DNA of 64,000 bases from Hyphococcus sp. GTDB lineage: Bacteria; Pseudomonadota; Alphaproteobacteria; Caulobacterales; Parvularculaceae. The position numbers were made by a program, and so were the translations under genes. The first letter of the stretch is position 1, and each line of letters opens with the position of its first letter. A model generated the notes under the pieces. That model was not told the origin of the DNA and searched no databases. It saw nothing but the letters and a program-made list of their open reading frames with translations. This document shows, piece after piece, positions 17,103-25,111 of the stretch. The DNA is taken from contig JAJFGF010000054.1 in assembly GCA_021776245.1 (NCBI GenBank), positions 310,001 through 374,000 of the forward strand. Direction: 5' to 3'.

Positions 17103-18008
17103 ATGACCGTGCTGCCGACATTGCGTCAGCTACAATTCTTCCTGGCGTTGGTGCGCCGGGAGTCGTTTTCAAAGGCGGCCGAAGATAGTTTTGTTTCACA
17201 ATCGACGCTTTCCTCCGCCATCAAGGAGCTTGAAGCGCTTCTGCAAAAACAATTGGTGGATCGCTCAACGCGAAGTTTTGCATTGACGCCTGCCGGCGAG
17301 GATGTCGCGGCGCGCGCGACAACACTGATCGCATTGGCGGAAGATTTGGTCCTCGCGGTGACCGACCGGAGGCCGTTGGAAGGGGAGCTCCATCTCGGCG
17401 TGATTCCAACTATTTCGCCGTTCCTGTTGCCACGCGCCACAACAGCGCTGCACAAGTCTTATCCGCAACTTCAACTTTATATACGCGAAGATTTGACGCC
17501 AGCGATTGCTGACCGGCTAGCGGCGGGCCTTCTCGACGCTGCGCTAATGGCTTTTCCCTACGACATTCCCGGCATCGACATGATTGAAATCGCCAACGAT
17601 CCGTTCTGGTTTGTCTGTGCGCGCGATCACCCGTTTGCGCGCAAAATAACAGTCAAGAAAGAAGAGCTGAAAGAATGTGAGCTGCTTCTTTTGGAAGATG
17701 GTCATTGTCTGCGTGAGCATGCGATTGACGCGTGTGCGCTTGTCGATCGCCAGGCCGCGGCGTCATACAGCGGGACCAGTCTGTTCACGCTTACCCAGAT
17801 GGTGCGATTGGGGCTTGGCGCAACGTTGCTGCCGGAAATGGCTGTGCGCGAAGGGCTCGCGAAACATGCAGGTCTCGCCGCCGTGCCTTTTGCAGATCCA
17901 AAGCCCAATCGAAAAATTGGCATTGCCTGGCGGAAAGGATCCGGGCGCGGTGAAGAGGCCGCCGCCATCGCGCAGGTGCTTTCAAGTCTTTTCGATAAAC
18001 CGGCCTAG
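17103..18008 (+). CDS. oxyR: hydrogen-peroxide sensor, LysR-family regulator OxyR
   Basis: A 301-residue LysR protein. DNA-binding helix-turn-helix at residues 18-40 (SFSKAAEDSFVSQSTLSSAI) and the effector domain after 90. The diagnostic feature is LLLEDGHCLREHAIDAC, giving C202 and C211 with the nine-residue spacing of the redox pair in OxyR (C199/C208 in E. coli), which forms a disulfide on peroxide exposure. Its promoter has a palindrome over the -10, suggesting autoregulation. No catalase or alkyl hydroperoxide reductase gene is adjacent; the next gene is an AI-2E family protein on the other strand. Confidence 0.92.
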   Translation: MTVLPTLRQLQFFLALVRRESFSKAAEDSFVSQSTLSSAIKELEALLQKQLVDRSTRSFALTPAGEDVAARATTLIALAEDLVLAVTDRRPLEGELHLGVIPTISPFLLPRATTALHKSYPQLQLYIREDLTPAIADRLAAGLLDAALMAFPYDIPGIDMIEIANDPFWFVCARDHPFARKITVKKEELKECELLLLEDGHCLREHAIDACALVDRQAAASYSGTSLFTLTQMVRLGLGATLLPEMAVREGLAKHAGLAAVPFADPKPNRKIGIAWRKGSGRGEEAAAIAQVLSSLFDKPA

Positions 18009-18056
18009 GGCGTTTCCGAGATAAAGTGGTTCCCGGTTTATCGTCCGGAAACGCCC
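18008..18056 (+). repeat. REP/RIME-like palindromic element, copy 1
   Basis: Outer arms GGGCGTTTCCG (18008-18018) and CGGAAACGCCC (18046-18056) pair perfectly. Inside, GATAAA (18020-18025) pairs with TTTATC (18037-18042) around the 11-base loop GTGGTTCCCGG. Copies at 18070, 34014 and 41853 share the inner stem layout and an 11-base loop beginning GTG and ending GG. It resembles the intergenic palindromes of Rhizobiales. It starts on the last base of the oxyR stop and may also terminate or stabilise that transcript. Confidence 0.75.
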
Positions 18057-18069
18057 AAGATTCATACTT

Positions 18070-18120
18070 TAGCGCATTTCTTATCGAAAAACCGCGTCAC
18101 ACTTTTTCGGAAATGCGCTA
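18070..18120 (-). repeat. REP/RIME-like palindromic element, copy 2 (inverted)
   Basis: Outer arms TAGCGCATTTC (18070-18080) and GAAATGCGCTA (18110-18120) pair over 11 bp. The inner stem CGAAAAA/TTTTTCG (18085-18091, 18103-18109) encloses an 11-base loop that reads GTGTGACGCGG on the minus strand, matching the loop pattern of copy 1. The two copies lie head-to-head, 13 bases apart, in the gap between convergent oxyR and the AI-2E gene. Confidence 0.75.
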
Positions 18121-18126
18121 GAGAAA

Positions 18127-19248
18127 TCAGCCCCTTTCAAGCGGCGGATGTTTTATCTCGGCGATTTTTCCATTGTCGGACAGCATAATAGCGATCGGCC
18201 GCGTCGAGTGGAATTGCGTCAGGATGATCATCACGGTCACTGTAATCGGTACGCTGAGAAGAAGCCCGGCAAAACCCCACAACGAGCCCCAGACGCCCAG
18301 AGAAAACAAAATCACGAGCGGACTTAGATTTAGCGTGCGACCGATAATGCGCGGTTCAATGCCATTGCTCATCACCTGCTCGGCGCCCACGAGACTGACC
18401 AGCGCCAGGAGCGACATGCGAATGCCGCCGCCGTCTGGCTGCACCAGCGCCAACAAGACCGGCAGGGTGATGGCCGATACTGCGCCAAAGATCGGTATGT
18501 AATTTAAAACAAAGATCAAGAGCGCCCAAAATCCGGCGAATTGAATGCCGATCACCAGCATGATCCCATAGCTGATCGTTGCAGTGACGAGGTTCGATAC
18601 TGTTTTTACGGTAATATATTGACGCACCATCACGCCGATATCGCCTATCGTTTCTTTAATAACCCGTCGCCCATGCCGGTCAGCGCCCAATAGGCTGATC
18701 TTGTTGAAGAGACGACCACGCTCGATCAGTATAAAGACGAGATACAAAAACACAGTAATGAACGTCATAAAGTTAGATGTCAGCCCGCGCAGGCTTCCGG
18801 CGGCCTGTGACAAAAGCGGGCGAATAAGATTGATCGCCGCTACTTGAATCTGTTCGACGCCGCCGATCAGTTCAGGCGGCAGGAAATCGATCGTTCGGAC
18901 AAATGCGAGCCCTTCACTGATGACTTCACGCAAGCTCGCCTCATAACTTGGCCATTCTTTGAGCAGGGTTTCGACATTTGACTTAATAATTTCCACAAAG
19001 ATCACGACACCGGCGCCAATCAGCGCAAACGCAACCATGTAGCCGAGCCAGTTGGGCAGAAACTTGCCGATAAACGGGGTCCGGCGGACGTTCTCTTTCA
19101 GGGTGAATATCAGGAAACACAAAAACCCTGCGACCACCAGAGGGATCAGGACGCCCCGTCCTACATAGGCGATCAATCCGATCAGGACCGTGATCGCGAG
19201 GCCATAAAATGTCCTGGCGACGCCCTTGCCGTCTTCAGTCTCCGACAT
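18127..19248 (-). CDS. AI-2E family transporter (PerM/TqsA-like membrane protein)
   Basis: A 373-residue inner-membrane protein with about seven to eight hydrophobic helices arranged as in the PF01594 family: two near the N-terminus, a charged soluble stretch (SNVETLLKEWPSYEASLREV), then a C-terminal membrane bundle with NYIPIFGAVSA and EPRIIGRTLNLSPLVILFSL, the most conserved family segments. Members export signals or sodium ions, or act as permeases of unknown substrate; the name does not prove AI-2 transport. A strong GGAGG ribosome site precedes the ATG. It is monocistronic and divergent from pabB. Confidence 0.88.
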   Translation of the reverse strand: MSETEDGKGVARTFYGLAITVLIGLIAYVGRGVLIPLVVAGFLCFLIFTLKENVRRTPFIGKFLPNWLGYMVAFALIGAGVVIFVEIIKSNVETLLKEWPSYEASLREVISEGLAFVRTIDFLPPELIGGVEQIQVAAINLIRPLLSQAAGSLRGLTSNFMTFITVFLYLVFILIERGRLFNKISLLGADRHGRRVIKETIGDIGVMVRQYITVKTVSNLVTATISYGIMLVIGIQFAGFWALLIFVLNYIPIFGAVSAITLPVLLALVQPDGGGIRMSLLALVSLVGAEQVMSNGIEPRIIGRTLNLSPLVILFSLGVWGSLWGFAGLLLSVPITVTVMIILTQFHSTRPIAIMLSDNGKIAEIKHPPLERG

Positions 19249-19360
19249 AGTTTCCTCCGGTGCGTGCGTAGAATGCCGTTACGGCGATTTGCCTGCTTCT
19301 GCCAGCGTCGATCAGGCCCCGGTGCTTTTCTTCGTTCCCACCCGGCGCTAGGTCTAGCGC

Positions 19361-20716
19361 ATGATTGTTTGGGACATCGACTGGCGAAGCCCTTATGAGG
19401 CATTCGCGCCACTGGCTGGCGAGCCTCATGCGCATCTCCTGCATGGGGGCGATCAATCCAGCGCTGCGGAATGGTCGATCATCGTCGCATTTCCCGACAG
19501 CCTTGCCGGCGGCGTCGATGGGGGCGATCGGAGCGATCCATTTCACCGATTACAGGAATGCATCAGCGAACGATCGATTAATGTGGCCAGGCGAGACGAA
19601 GATTTGCCGTTCACATCGGGGCTTGTGGGTTTTATGGGGTATGAGGCGGCGCGTCACACAGAGGCGGCGCTGGATATGCCAATGTCGCCATTTGCGCTGC
19701 CTGATATGGCGTTTGGCGCTTATGACGCCGCCGCTTTGTTTTCACGACGAACAAAGTGCGCGTTTATAACGGGCCGTAATGAAAACGCATGCCGGCGCCT
19801 GCGTGAGGCGCTGGGCAAGCATGTACCGACGCCAGACGCATCCGCTGTGTTTAGCGCGCTAACTTCCAATTTTACACCGCTGCGTTATGAGGCAGGCGTC
19901 CGCAGCGTCATTGAGGACATCCTCAATGGGAATTATTATCAGGCGAACATCGCTCACCAGATCAGAACATTCGCTGACCGTGAAATTGACGCTTTCGGAT
20001 TGTTTCGCCGTCTTGCAGGCGCCAGCGATGCGTTCTTTGGCGCGCTCCTGCAATTGCCGGAAGGGGCGATTCTTTCCAATTCACCGGAGCGATTCTTCTG
20101 CGTTTCCTCCAATACGCCATGCGAGCGTCACATTGTAGCCGAGCCGGTCAAAGGAACCCGCCCTCGCGGTGCGACGCCAGCGCTCGATCGGGCGCTGGCG
20201 AATGAATTGCTGACCGATCGGAAAGATCGCGCTGAAAATATCATGATCGCTGATCTTATGCGTAATGATTTATCCAGGATTTGCAGCGACGGATCTATTC
20301 ATGAAGAAGATATCTGCGCGTTGTTGAGCCTTGTAAATGTTCATCACCTTGTATCGCGCATCAGCGGGGAATTGAGACCCGGCGTGTCATTCGCGGAGAT
20401 TTTTGAAGCACTATTTCCGTGCGGTTCAGTCACCGGCGCGCCCAAGATTGAGGCGATGAACGCCATTGCAAAAATTGAAGAAATCGGGCGCGGCCCTTAT
20501 TGTGGCGCAATCGGGTATGTTGATGATCGGGGCAGCGCAGAGTTTTCCGTTGCCATCAGAACGATGATTGTCGCGCAAGATAAGCGCTCTCTTACTATTC
20601 CCGTAGGCGGCGGGATTACATTGCGATCGGACCCTCATAAAGAGTACCACGAGACCATTACCAAAGCATCCGCAGCATTGGAAGCGATCGGAAAATCGCC
20701 GCAGGAGTTGTTGTGA
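19361..20716 (+). CDS. pabB: aminodeoxychorismate synthase component I
   Basis: A 451-residue chorismate-binding enzyme. The active-site motif EPVKGTRPRG has Lys (K264), the residue that marks PabB and forms a covalent intermediate, where anthranilate synthase has Ala. GSVTGAPKIEAMNAI and the C-terminal IPVGGGITLRSDPHKEYHET complete the family pattern. It converts chorismate and ammonia from PabA into 4-amino-4-deoxychorismate, the route to p-aminobenzoate and folate. It is the first of four genes that overlap by four bases each. The ribosome site is weak (GGTCT upstream). Confidence 0.92.
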   Translation: MIVWDIDWRSPYEAFAPLAGEPHAHLLHGGDQSSAAEWSIIVAFPDSLAGGVDGGDRSDPFHRLQECISERSINVARRDEDLPFTSGLVGFMGYEAARHTEAALDMPMSPFALPDMAFGAYDAAALFSRRTKCAFITGRNENACRRLREALGKHVPTPDASAVFSALTSNFTPLRYEAGVRSVIEDILNGNYYQANIAHQIRTFADREIDAFGLFRRLAGASDAFFGALLQLPEGAILSNSPERFFCVSSNTPCERHIVAEPVKGTRPRGATPALDRALANELLTDRKDRAENIMIADLMRNDLSRICSDGSIHEEDICALLSLVNVHHLVSRISGELRPGVSFAEIFEALFPCGSVTGAPKIEAMNAIAKIEEIGRGPYCGAIGYVDDRGSAEFSVAIRTMIVAQDKRSLTIPVGGGITLRSDPHKEYHETITKASAALEAIGKSPQELL

Positions 20717-21294
20717 TTTTGATCGTCGACAATTACGATTCTTTTGTCCACAATCTCGCCCGCTATGTCCGCGAATGCGGCCATGAAGCTGTCATTGTTC
20801 GTAATGATGTGGTCACGGTTGGCGACTGCCTGTCTCTGGCGCCTGCAGGCGTAATCATTTCGCCTGGCCCTGGCCGCCCGGTCAATGCTGGCCTGTCAAC
20901 AGCGCTGATCTGCGATTTGCCGCGTGACACGCCGCTGCTTGGCGTTTGTCTCGGACATCAATGCCTCATTGAAGCATTTGGCGGCGAAACCCGCCGCGCC
21001 GTCAGGCCGCTGCATGGTGAAGCAAGCGCTATTCGACATTGTAAAACGGGAATTTTTCGCGATATTGCGTCGCCGACGCCTGGCGGGCGCTATCATTCAT
21101 TGATCGCAACGCTGGGCGCTAACTCGCCGCTTGAGGAAACCGCATGGAGCGAAGAGGCGGAGGTGATGGGGGTCGCTCATCACATCCGCCCCTGGTTTGG
21201 CGTGCAATTCCACCCGGAATCCTTGCTGACACCAGAAGGCCGAAAGATAGTTATGAATTTCCTTAGCTATTGCAATAAAGAAGGCAGCCCATGA
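20713..21294 (+). CDS. pabA: aminodeoxychorismate/anthranilate synthase component II (glutamine amidotransferase)
   Basis: A 193-residue class I glutamine amidotransferase. The catalytic triad is visible: C79 in LGVCLGHQCL, and the His-Glu pair in VQFHPESLL. ISPGPGRPVNAG is the oxyanion segment. It supplies ammonia to PabB. The start codon is GTG at 20713, inside the end of pabB (GTGA overlap), giving tight coupling of the two subunits. The PabB partner has the PabB-type Lys, so aminodeoxychorismate is the more likely product of the pair than anthranilate. Confidence 0.92.
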   Translation: MILIVDNYDSFVHNLARYVRECGHEAVIVRNDVVTVGDCLSLAPAGVIISPGPGRPVNAGLSTALICDLPRDTPLLGVCLGHQCLIEAFGGETRRAVRPLHGEASAIRHCKTGIFRDIASPTPGGRYHSLIATLGANSPLEETAWSEEAEVMGVAHHIRPWFGVQFHPESLLTPEGRKIVMNFLSYCNKEGSP

Positions 21295-22160
21295 TTTTCT
21301 GGCTCAACGGTGAATTCTCGACAAAGCCTCATGCAATAGATATCGCCGATCGCGGATTTTTACTCGGCGACGGTGTTTTCGAGACCATCCTCGTTGTGAA
21401 GGGTATTCCAGCGTTTTTCGACGCGCACCTCAATCGTTTGCGCGCTTCAATGACGGCGCTCCGTTTGCACGCTGAAATTGATGAATCATTCCTCGGCGTT
21501 GTTTTGGAGTTGGTTCGGCGAAACAGCCTTGATCAGGGGATGGCGGCTGTCCGCCTTACTCTGTCGCGCGGAACCGGTGCGCGAGGTTTATTAATTTCCG
21601 CCAATACGCCGCCGACACCCACTCTGCTCGCGACCGTCTCAAAATTTCACGCTTCGAGCGATCCGTCGCCGCTGAGGCTTGCCGTGAGCAGCTATACGCG
21701 CAGCGAGGCAAGCCTGTCATCCCGCCATAAAACGCTAAACTATATTGACAATGTCATGGCGCGGGACGAAGCCGCCGCTAAGAAATGTGATGATGCGGTA
21801 ATGTTGAATAATGCGGGCCGCGTCGCCTGCGTCTCGGCCGGTAATATTTTTGAGATTGTCAGCGACAGCGCGGCGGTAACGCCGGCGCTGGGGGAGGGCG
21901 CTTTGGGTGGTATTGTGCGCGGCATTTTGCTTGGCGGCGCGGGATCAGGCATGGTGATCGAAGAAGGCGCGATTGAGCGCAATGCACTTTCGAGCGGCGG
22001 GCTCTTCATCACTAATAGCCTTCTCGGCGTCAGGCCCGCCTTTATAATGGGCGCCAACGCATTGCTGCCGGCGTTGGCGAGTAAGTCTTTGCGCATCCTG
22101 CAATCGTGGTATGAAGATGTCTTGAATGAAGATCTCAAGCGGCGGGCGGATCAAATTTGA
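21291..22160 (+). CDS. pabC: aminotransferase class IV, probable aminodeoxychorismate lyase
   Basis: A 289-residue fold-type IV PLP enzyme. K147 in SSRHKTLNYIDN is the PLP-binding lysine. FLLGDGVFETILV near the N-terminus is the family start pattern, and the C-terminal GVRPAF region ends the small domain. In a pabBA operon the reaction is release of pyruvate from aminodeoxychorismate to give p-aminobenzoate. D-amino-acid or branched-chain transaminase activity cannot be excluded by sequence. It overlaps pabA by ATGA and the next gene by TTGA. Confidence 0.88.
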   Translation: MIFWLNGEFSTKPHAIDIADRGFLLGDGVFETILVVKGIPAFFDAHLNRLRASMTALRLHAEIDESFLGVVLELVRRNSLDQGMAAVRLTLSRGTGARGLLISANTPPTPTLLATVSKFHASSDPSPLRLAVSSYTRSEASLSSRHKTLNYIDNVMARDEAAAKKCDDAVMLNNAGRVACVSAGNIFEIVSDSAAVTPALGEGALGGIVRGILLGGAGSGMVIEEGAIERNALSSGGLFITNSLLGVRPAFIMGANALLPALASKSLRILQSWYEDVLNEDLKRRADQI

Positions 22161-23323
22161 AATCCTTTCTTATAACAGAAACTCAAATTTCAAGTGTCAT
22201 CGGCGGCGCTGCGGCCGACGAGTTATCGCGGCGTTTCAATCGCCATTTCGATTTCGTGACGATCGCTTCCTGGTCAGAGGATAGTTTGCTAGGCGCCGGC
22301 GGCATTGCCATGAGCAAAGAAGAAAAGGATGCGTGCGCGCGCCGGGCTGCGGAGACTTTTGGCCTTGACGGCGATTTTTTGACTAATCATCAGGCGCAAC
22401 GGATTTCGGATTGGGCGCGTGAAATTTTTAAAGTCATATCAGATCGCCTCATCAATTTTTCATTTAAGTCAGCTGCACGCGATGATCGCGGCGCTGAGCA
22501 CGCGCACGCCGCCGCGGAAATTTATCAGGATGCTGGCGCTGCAGCGAGTCTGCTCTATGGTCGACGCCGTCTGCTGTCATTTGTCGCGCCCCACAGTCTG
22601 CTTGGTTTTGAACTGACTGTGCTAACGCCAAACCTGCTCAATATTGACGCTGTTGATGCGCGCAGCATGACGCCGGAGGTTTTATCGAACAGTCTTCTTT
22701 TCGGCGATGTCCTGGTCGCGACGCCGACATTGTGGCGGTATATGATGCGGGAAAACCTCAAGGCGCCGGACAATACAATGGCTGTTTCGTTCGGTGAGCC
22801 AATGACCGGCGATCTCGCTGCGGAGATGCGAAAAAGCGGTTTTGGCGTTCTGCGGGAGCTTTATGGGTCGACGGAGACCGGGTTGATCGGGTGGCGTGAT
22901 GCGCCAAGCGAGCCTTTTGTTCTGTTCGATCATTGGCGGCGTGATGATGATGATTTGGTGCGTATTGCGCCGGATCTCAGCACAAAGCGAACGCCGGCAA
23001 TGGACGTTCTTGACTGGACTGCAGCACGGAGTTTTTGCCTTGGCGGACGGCGTGACGGCGCCGCGCAGATCGGCGCCGTCAATGTGTTTCCGGATGAGGT
23101 TGCAAAGATGCTCCGGCGTCATCCGAAGATTGCGGATTGCAAGATTGCCGTCGGCCGCAGCGGCGATGGCGTCAACCGGTTGATCGCGCATCTCGTTTTA
23201 AAAAAAGAAGCGCCGCCAAATGAACAGACAGCGAGGGAAATCGACAGTTGGTGCAGGTTAAATCTTCGCCAGCAAGAAAGACCGAGGATATATAATTTTG
23301 AGGCAGTCCTGCCGGAGATATAA
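22157..23323 (+). CDS. shortened adenylate-forming enzyme (AMP-binding family), function unknown
   Basis: About 388 residues, starting at TTG inside the pabC stop. Recognisable adenylation motifs are YGSTETGLIGWRD (A5, the substrate and ATP site) and GGRRDGAAQIGAVNVFPDEV (A8, the hinge region). The usual P-loop A3 (SSGSTGxPK) is not visible in the N-terminal half, and the protein ends LPEI just where the A10 catalytic Lys would follow. Related enzymes are 450-550 residues. It may act on p-aminobenzoate or 4-hydroxybenzoate made by the operon, or transfer an acyl group without full adenylation; this is inference. It is not a random truncation, because the frame is intact and ends at a terminator. 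Confidence 0.6.
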   Translation: MKSFLITETQISSVIGGAAADELSRRFNRHFDFVTIASWSEDSLLGAGGIAMSKEEKDACARRAAETFGLDGDFLTNHQAQRISDWAREIFKVISDRLINFSFKSAARDDRGAEHAHAAAEIYQDAGAAASLLYGRRRLLSFVAPHSLLGFELTVLTPNLLNIDAVDARSMTPEVLSNSLLFGDVLVATPTLWRYMMRENLKAPDNTMAVSFGEPMTGDLAAEMRKSGFGVLRELYGSTETGLIGWRDAPSEPFVLFDHWRRDDDDLVRIAPDLSTKRTPAMDVLDWTAARSFCLGGRRDGAAQIGAVNVFPDEVAKMLRRHPKIADCKIAVGRSGDGVNRLIAHLVLKKEAPPNEQTAREIDSWCRLNLRQQERPRIYNFEAVLPEI

Positions 23324-23351
23324 AAAGACCCCGCGCTTGACGGGGCCTTTT
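23323..23351. terminator. bidirectional terminator between pab operon and convergent gene
   Basis: AAAAGACCCCG (23323-23333) and CGGGGCCTTTT (23341-23351) form a stem with one A/C mismatch around a seven-base loop, with A/T runs on both sides, so it can stop transcription from both directions. It begins on the stop of the adenylate-forming gene. Confidence 0.85.
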
Positions 23352-23376
23352 ATACGAACGAGTTGTCGGTTCTCTT

Positions 23377-23841
23377 TTATTCGTTTTCTTCATCACCTGC
23401 GGCTGAGGCCGCGCCCGCTGCCTGAGTGAATTTGTTCAGAACCTGATCTGAAACGCCTTGGAAGGCAGCCGGGTCGTCGCCGACTGTGATCGTCGTTTCG
23501 CAATTTGTTGTGCAGTTATAGGTTGTACGCGCTACGCCGCGATGAACCGTAAGCATATCGGTGCTGGGCGAGCGAACCCGTACAACAAGATTTTCGGTCG
23601 TTTCGCCATCTTCATTGAAGATATAAATATTTGTAAGGCCAGGCGCCTTGCCGAACATCAAAAGATGCTGACTGTCCTCAACCGTGACATCGGCAATTGA
23701 CGGATTGCCGATCACAATCTTCTGCGCCGGGTTTTCCAGCTTGTAAGGCCGGACTTGATCCATGGTCAGCCATATCTGACCAGCCGAAGCGCTTTGCGCC
23801 ATGATAAAGAAAACCGCGATCGCGGAGAAAGTCGTACGCAT
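23377..23841 (-). CDS. pilus assembly protein N-terminal domain protein (CpaC-N/RcpA-N like)
   Basis: About 154 residues from the ATG at 23841 (an earlier ATG at 23871 would give ten more). A signal peptide (TTFSAIAVFFIMAQSASA) is followed by QIWLTMDQVRPYKLENPAQKIVIGNPSIADVTVED, which matches the N-terminal domain of type II/III pilus secretins (PF13629) and the same domain in CpaC downstream. It stops before any secretin barrel, so it is a free-standing periplasmic domain, perhaps a partner of CpaC. It carries two extra Cys (TTYNCTTNCE) that may form a disulfide. It lies divergent from the Crp-like regulator. Confidence 0.75.
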   Translation of the reverse strand: MRTTFSAIAVFFIMAQSASAGQIWLTMDQVRPYKLENPAQKIVIGNPSIADVTVEDSQHLLMFGKAPGLTNIYIFNEDGETTENLVVRVRSPSTDMLTVHRGVARTTYNCTTNCETTITVGDDPAAFQGVSDQVLNKFTQAAGAASAAGDEENE

Positions 23842-24003
23842 TGGACGTTCCTCTGAATTTTCGATGTTCACACTAATGCCGATGAGTCAATGAAGGTTTA
23901 AGGAAGCGCTGCGCATTAACGCAAAGCACGGATAATTAAACGCCAAATTTTACCGGGCTTTAAGCGGTAAGTGATACCCAGCTATCCGCTGCCGGAGAAC
24001 GCC

Positions 24004-24732
24004 ATGTCTGCCACGCCTGTTAAAAATGCTGCGCCAGCGGATGATTTCGCCGAAGCGCTTTCAACCATGCCGCCATTTCAAGACCTGTCGCCAGCCGTAC
24101 GCGGCAGCCTGTATGAAAATGCCGACAAGCGCCAATACAGCGCCGGGCAAACGGTCTATTCCCTGGGCCAGTATGACGGCGGCGAGTTTTTCATTGTTAT
24201 GTCGGGCCGGTTGCGGGTTACCCTGATTGACGGCGATACGGGCGCCATGATGATAGAGGAGTTCGGTCCAAAATCGATTTTTGGCCTTGAGTTCGCGCTC
24301 ATTGAAAGCGGGTCTGATCTTTGCCAAAAACTGGCCGTTACCGCGGAAGCGGACGTAGATCTTATCGCTGTTGAAGCCGATCCCTTTAGAACGCTGGCCA
24401 ACGGTCGACCGTCTCTGATGCGCAATATCGCCAACTATTTCGCAAACAGTTTATCCGCGATGCGCTTTAAGTCGCCGGCGGTGGAACAGCCTTCCGAGAA
24501 ACAGGTGTTTGCCGCTTTGTTAGACTTTGTCGAGCGCGACGAAGTCACAGGGCAGTGGCGTATTCCGAAAATGCCAAAACATCGCGAATTGGCTCACCGC
24601 GCGGGCGTTGATGAGGCGATCGCAGCTGAGGCTGTGGCGACGCTTATTCAGGATAAAATCGCCCTGCGCGACTATCCGGGCTTGATTGTCATTAATATGA
24701 ACGACTTGGAAAAGCTGGCAAGTATATGGTAA
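24004..24732 (+). CDS. Crp/Fnr-family transcriptional regulator
   Basis: About 242 residues from the ATG at 24004, which has GGAG ten bases upstream; an upstream in-frame start at 23971 is less likely. Residues 25-145 form a cyclic-nucleotide-binding beta-roll (QYSAGQTVYSLGQYDGGEFFIVMSGRL), and the C-terminus is a winged helix-turn-helix (KMPKHRELAHRAGVDEAIAAEAV). No Fe-S cysteines, so it is not an Fnr. It sits directly upstream of flp and the cpa genes, so pilus regulation is a fair guess, but no target site was identified. The stop codon lies within the terminator hairpin. Confidence 0.85.
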   Translation: MSATPVKNAAPADDFAEALSTMPPFQDLSPAVRGSLYENADKRQYSAGQTVYSLGQYDGGEFFIVMSGRLRVTLIDGDTGAMMIEEFGPKSIFGLEFALIESGSDLCQKLAVTAEADVDLIAVEADPFRTLANGRPSLMRNIANYFANSLSAMRFKSPAVEQPSEKQVFAALLDFVERDEVTGQWRIPKMPKHRELAHRAGVDEAIAAEAVATLIQDKIALRDYPGLIVINMNDLEKLASIW

Positions 24733-24749
24733 ACAGGCGTTTACCATAT
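24724..24749 (+). terminator. hairpin terminator overlapping the Crp-like stop codon
   Basis: ATATGGTAAAC (24724-24734) and GTTTACCATAT (24739-24749) form a perfect 11-bp stem with AGGC loop. The TAA stop (24730-24732) is within the left arm. The trailing ATTTG is only partly U-rich, so terminator function is likely rather than certain. It isolates flp from the regulator. Confidence 0.65.
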
Positions 24750-24873
24750 ATTTGTATACGGACTAAAAACTTACCTATCGTTCACGTTTTATTTACAGAT
24801 GAACGCCATGATGCAACGAGTTGAGGAGAAGTTTCTTCAGCGGTGCAAGTGAAGAGTAAGCAGGAGTCGACAA

Positions 24874-25041
24874 ATGAAAGCTCTAATTGAACGATTTAAA
24901 TCAGACGAAGAAGGCGCAACGGCCATCGAATATGGCTTGATCGCCGCCCTTATCGCTGTTGCGATTATCGCGGGCGTTCGCGCTGTCGGTACGACGCTCA
25001 GCGGTACGTTCGACACCATTGACAAAGGCCTTAAAGAATAG
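24874..25041 (+). CDS. flp: Flp-family type IVb pilin
   Basis: A 55-residue prepilin. A short charged leader (ERFKSDEEG) is followed by the pilin signature ATAIEYGLIAALIAVAII. Cleavage by CpaA is expected after Gly14, and E19 and Y20 are the conserved pair of Flp pilins. A long hydrophobic helix and a short tail follow, as in other 50-70 residue Flp subunits. The ribosome site GGAG lies at 24863-24866. The gene is bounded by hairpins on both sides, so it can be expressed separately and in excess of the assembly genes, as in other Tad loci. Confidence 0.92.
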   Translation: MKALIERFKSDEEGATAIEYGLIAALIAVAIIAGVRAVGTTLSGTFDTIDKGLKE

Positions 25042-25076
25042 GCTTTTATTCAGCGTAAGCTTGAATTCGATACGGG

Positions 25077-25103
25077 AAAGGAGACCGAAAGGTCTCCTTT
25101 TTT
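25077..25103 (+). terminator. Rho-independent terminator after flp
   Basis: AAAGGAGACC (25077-25086) and GGTCTCCTTT (25091-25100) form a perfect stem capped by GAAA and followed by six T (25098-25103). It lies 36 bases after the pilin stop and separates flp from the cpa assembly operon. Confidence 0.9.
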
Positions 25104-25111
25104 GTTTATGT

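Noticed and set aside
18127-19248. Naming the AI-2E family protein as an autoinducer-2 exporter linked to quorum sensing.
   Set aside because: The family name is historical; no luxS or lsr genes are in the window and related proteins move other substrates.
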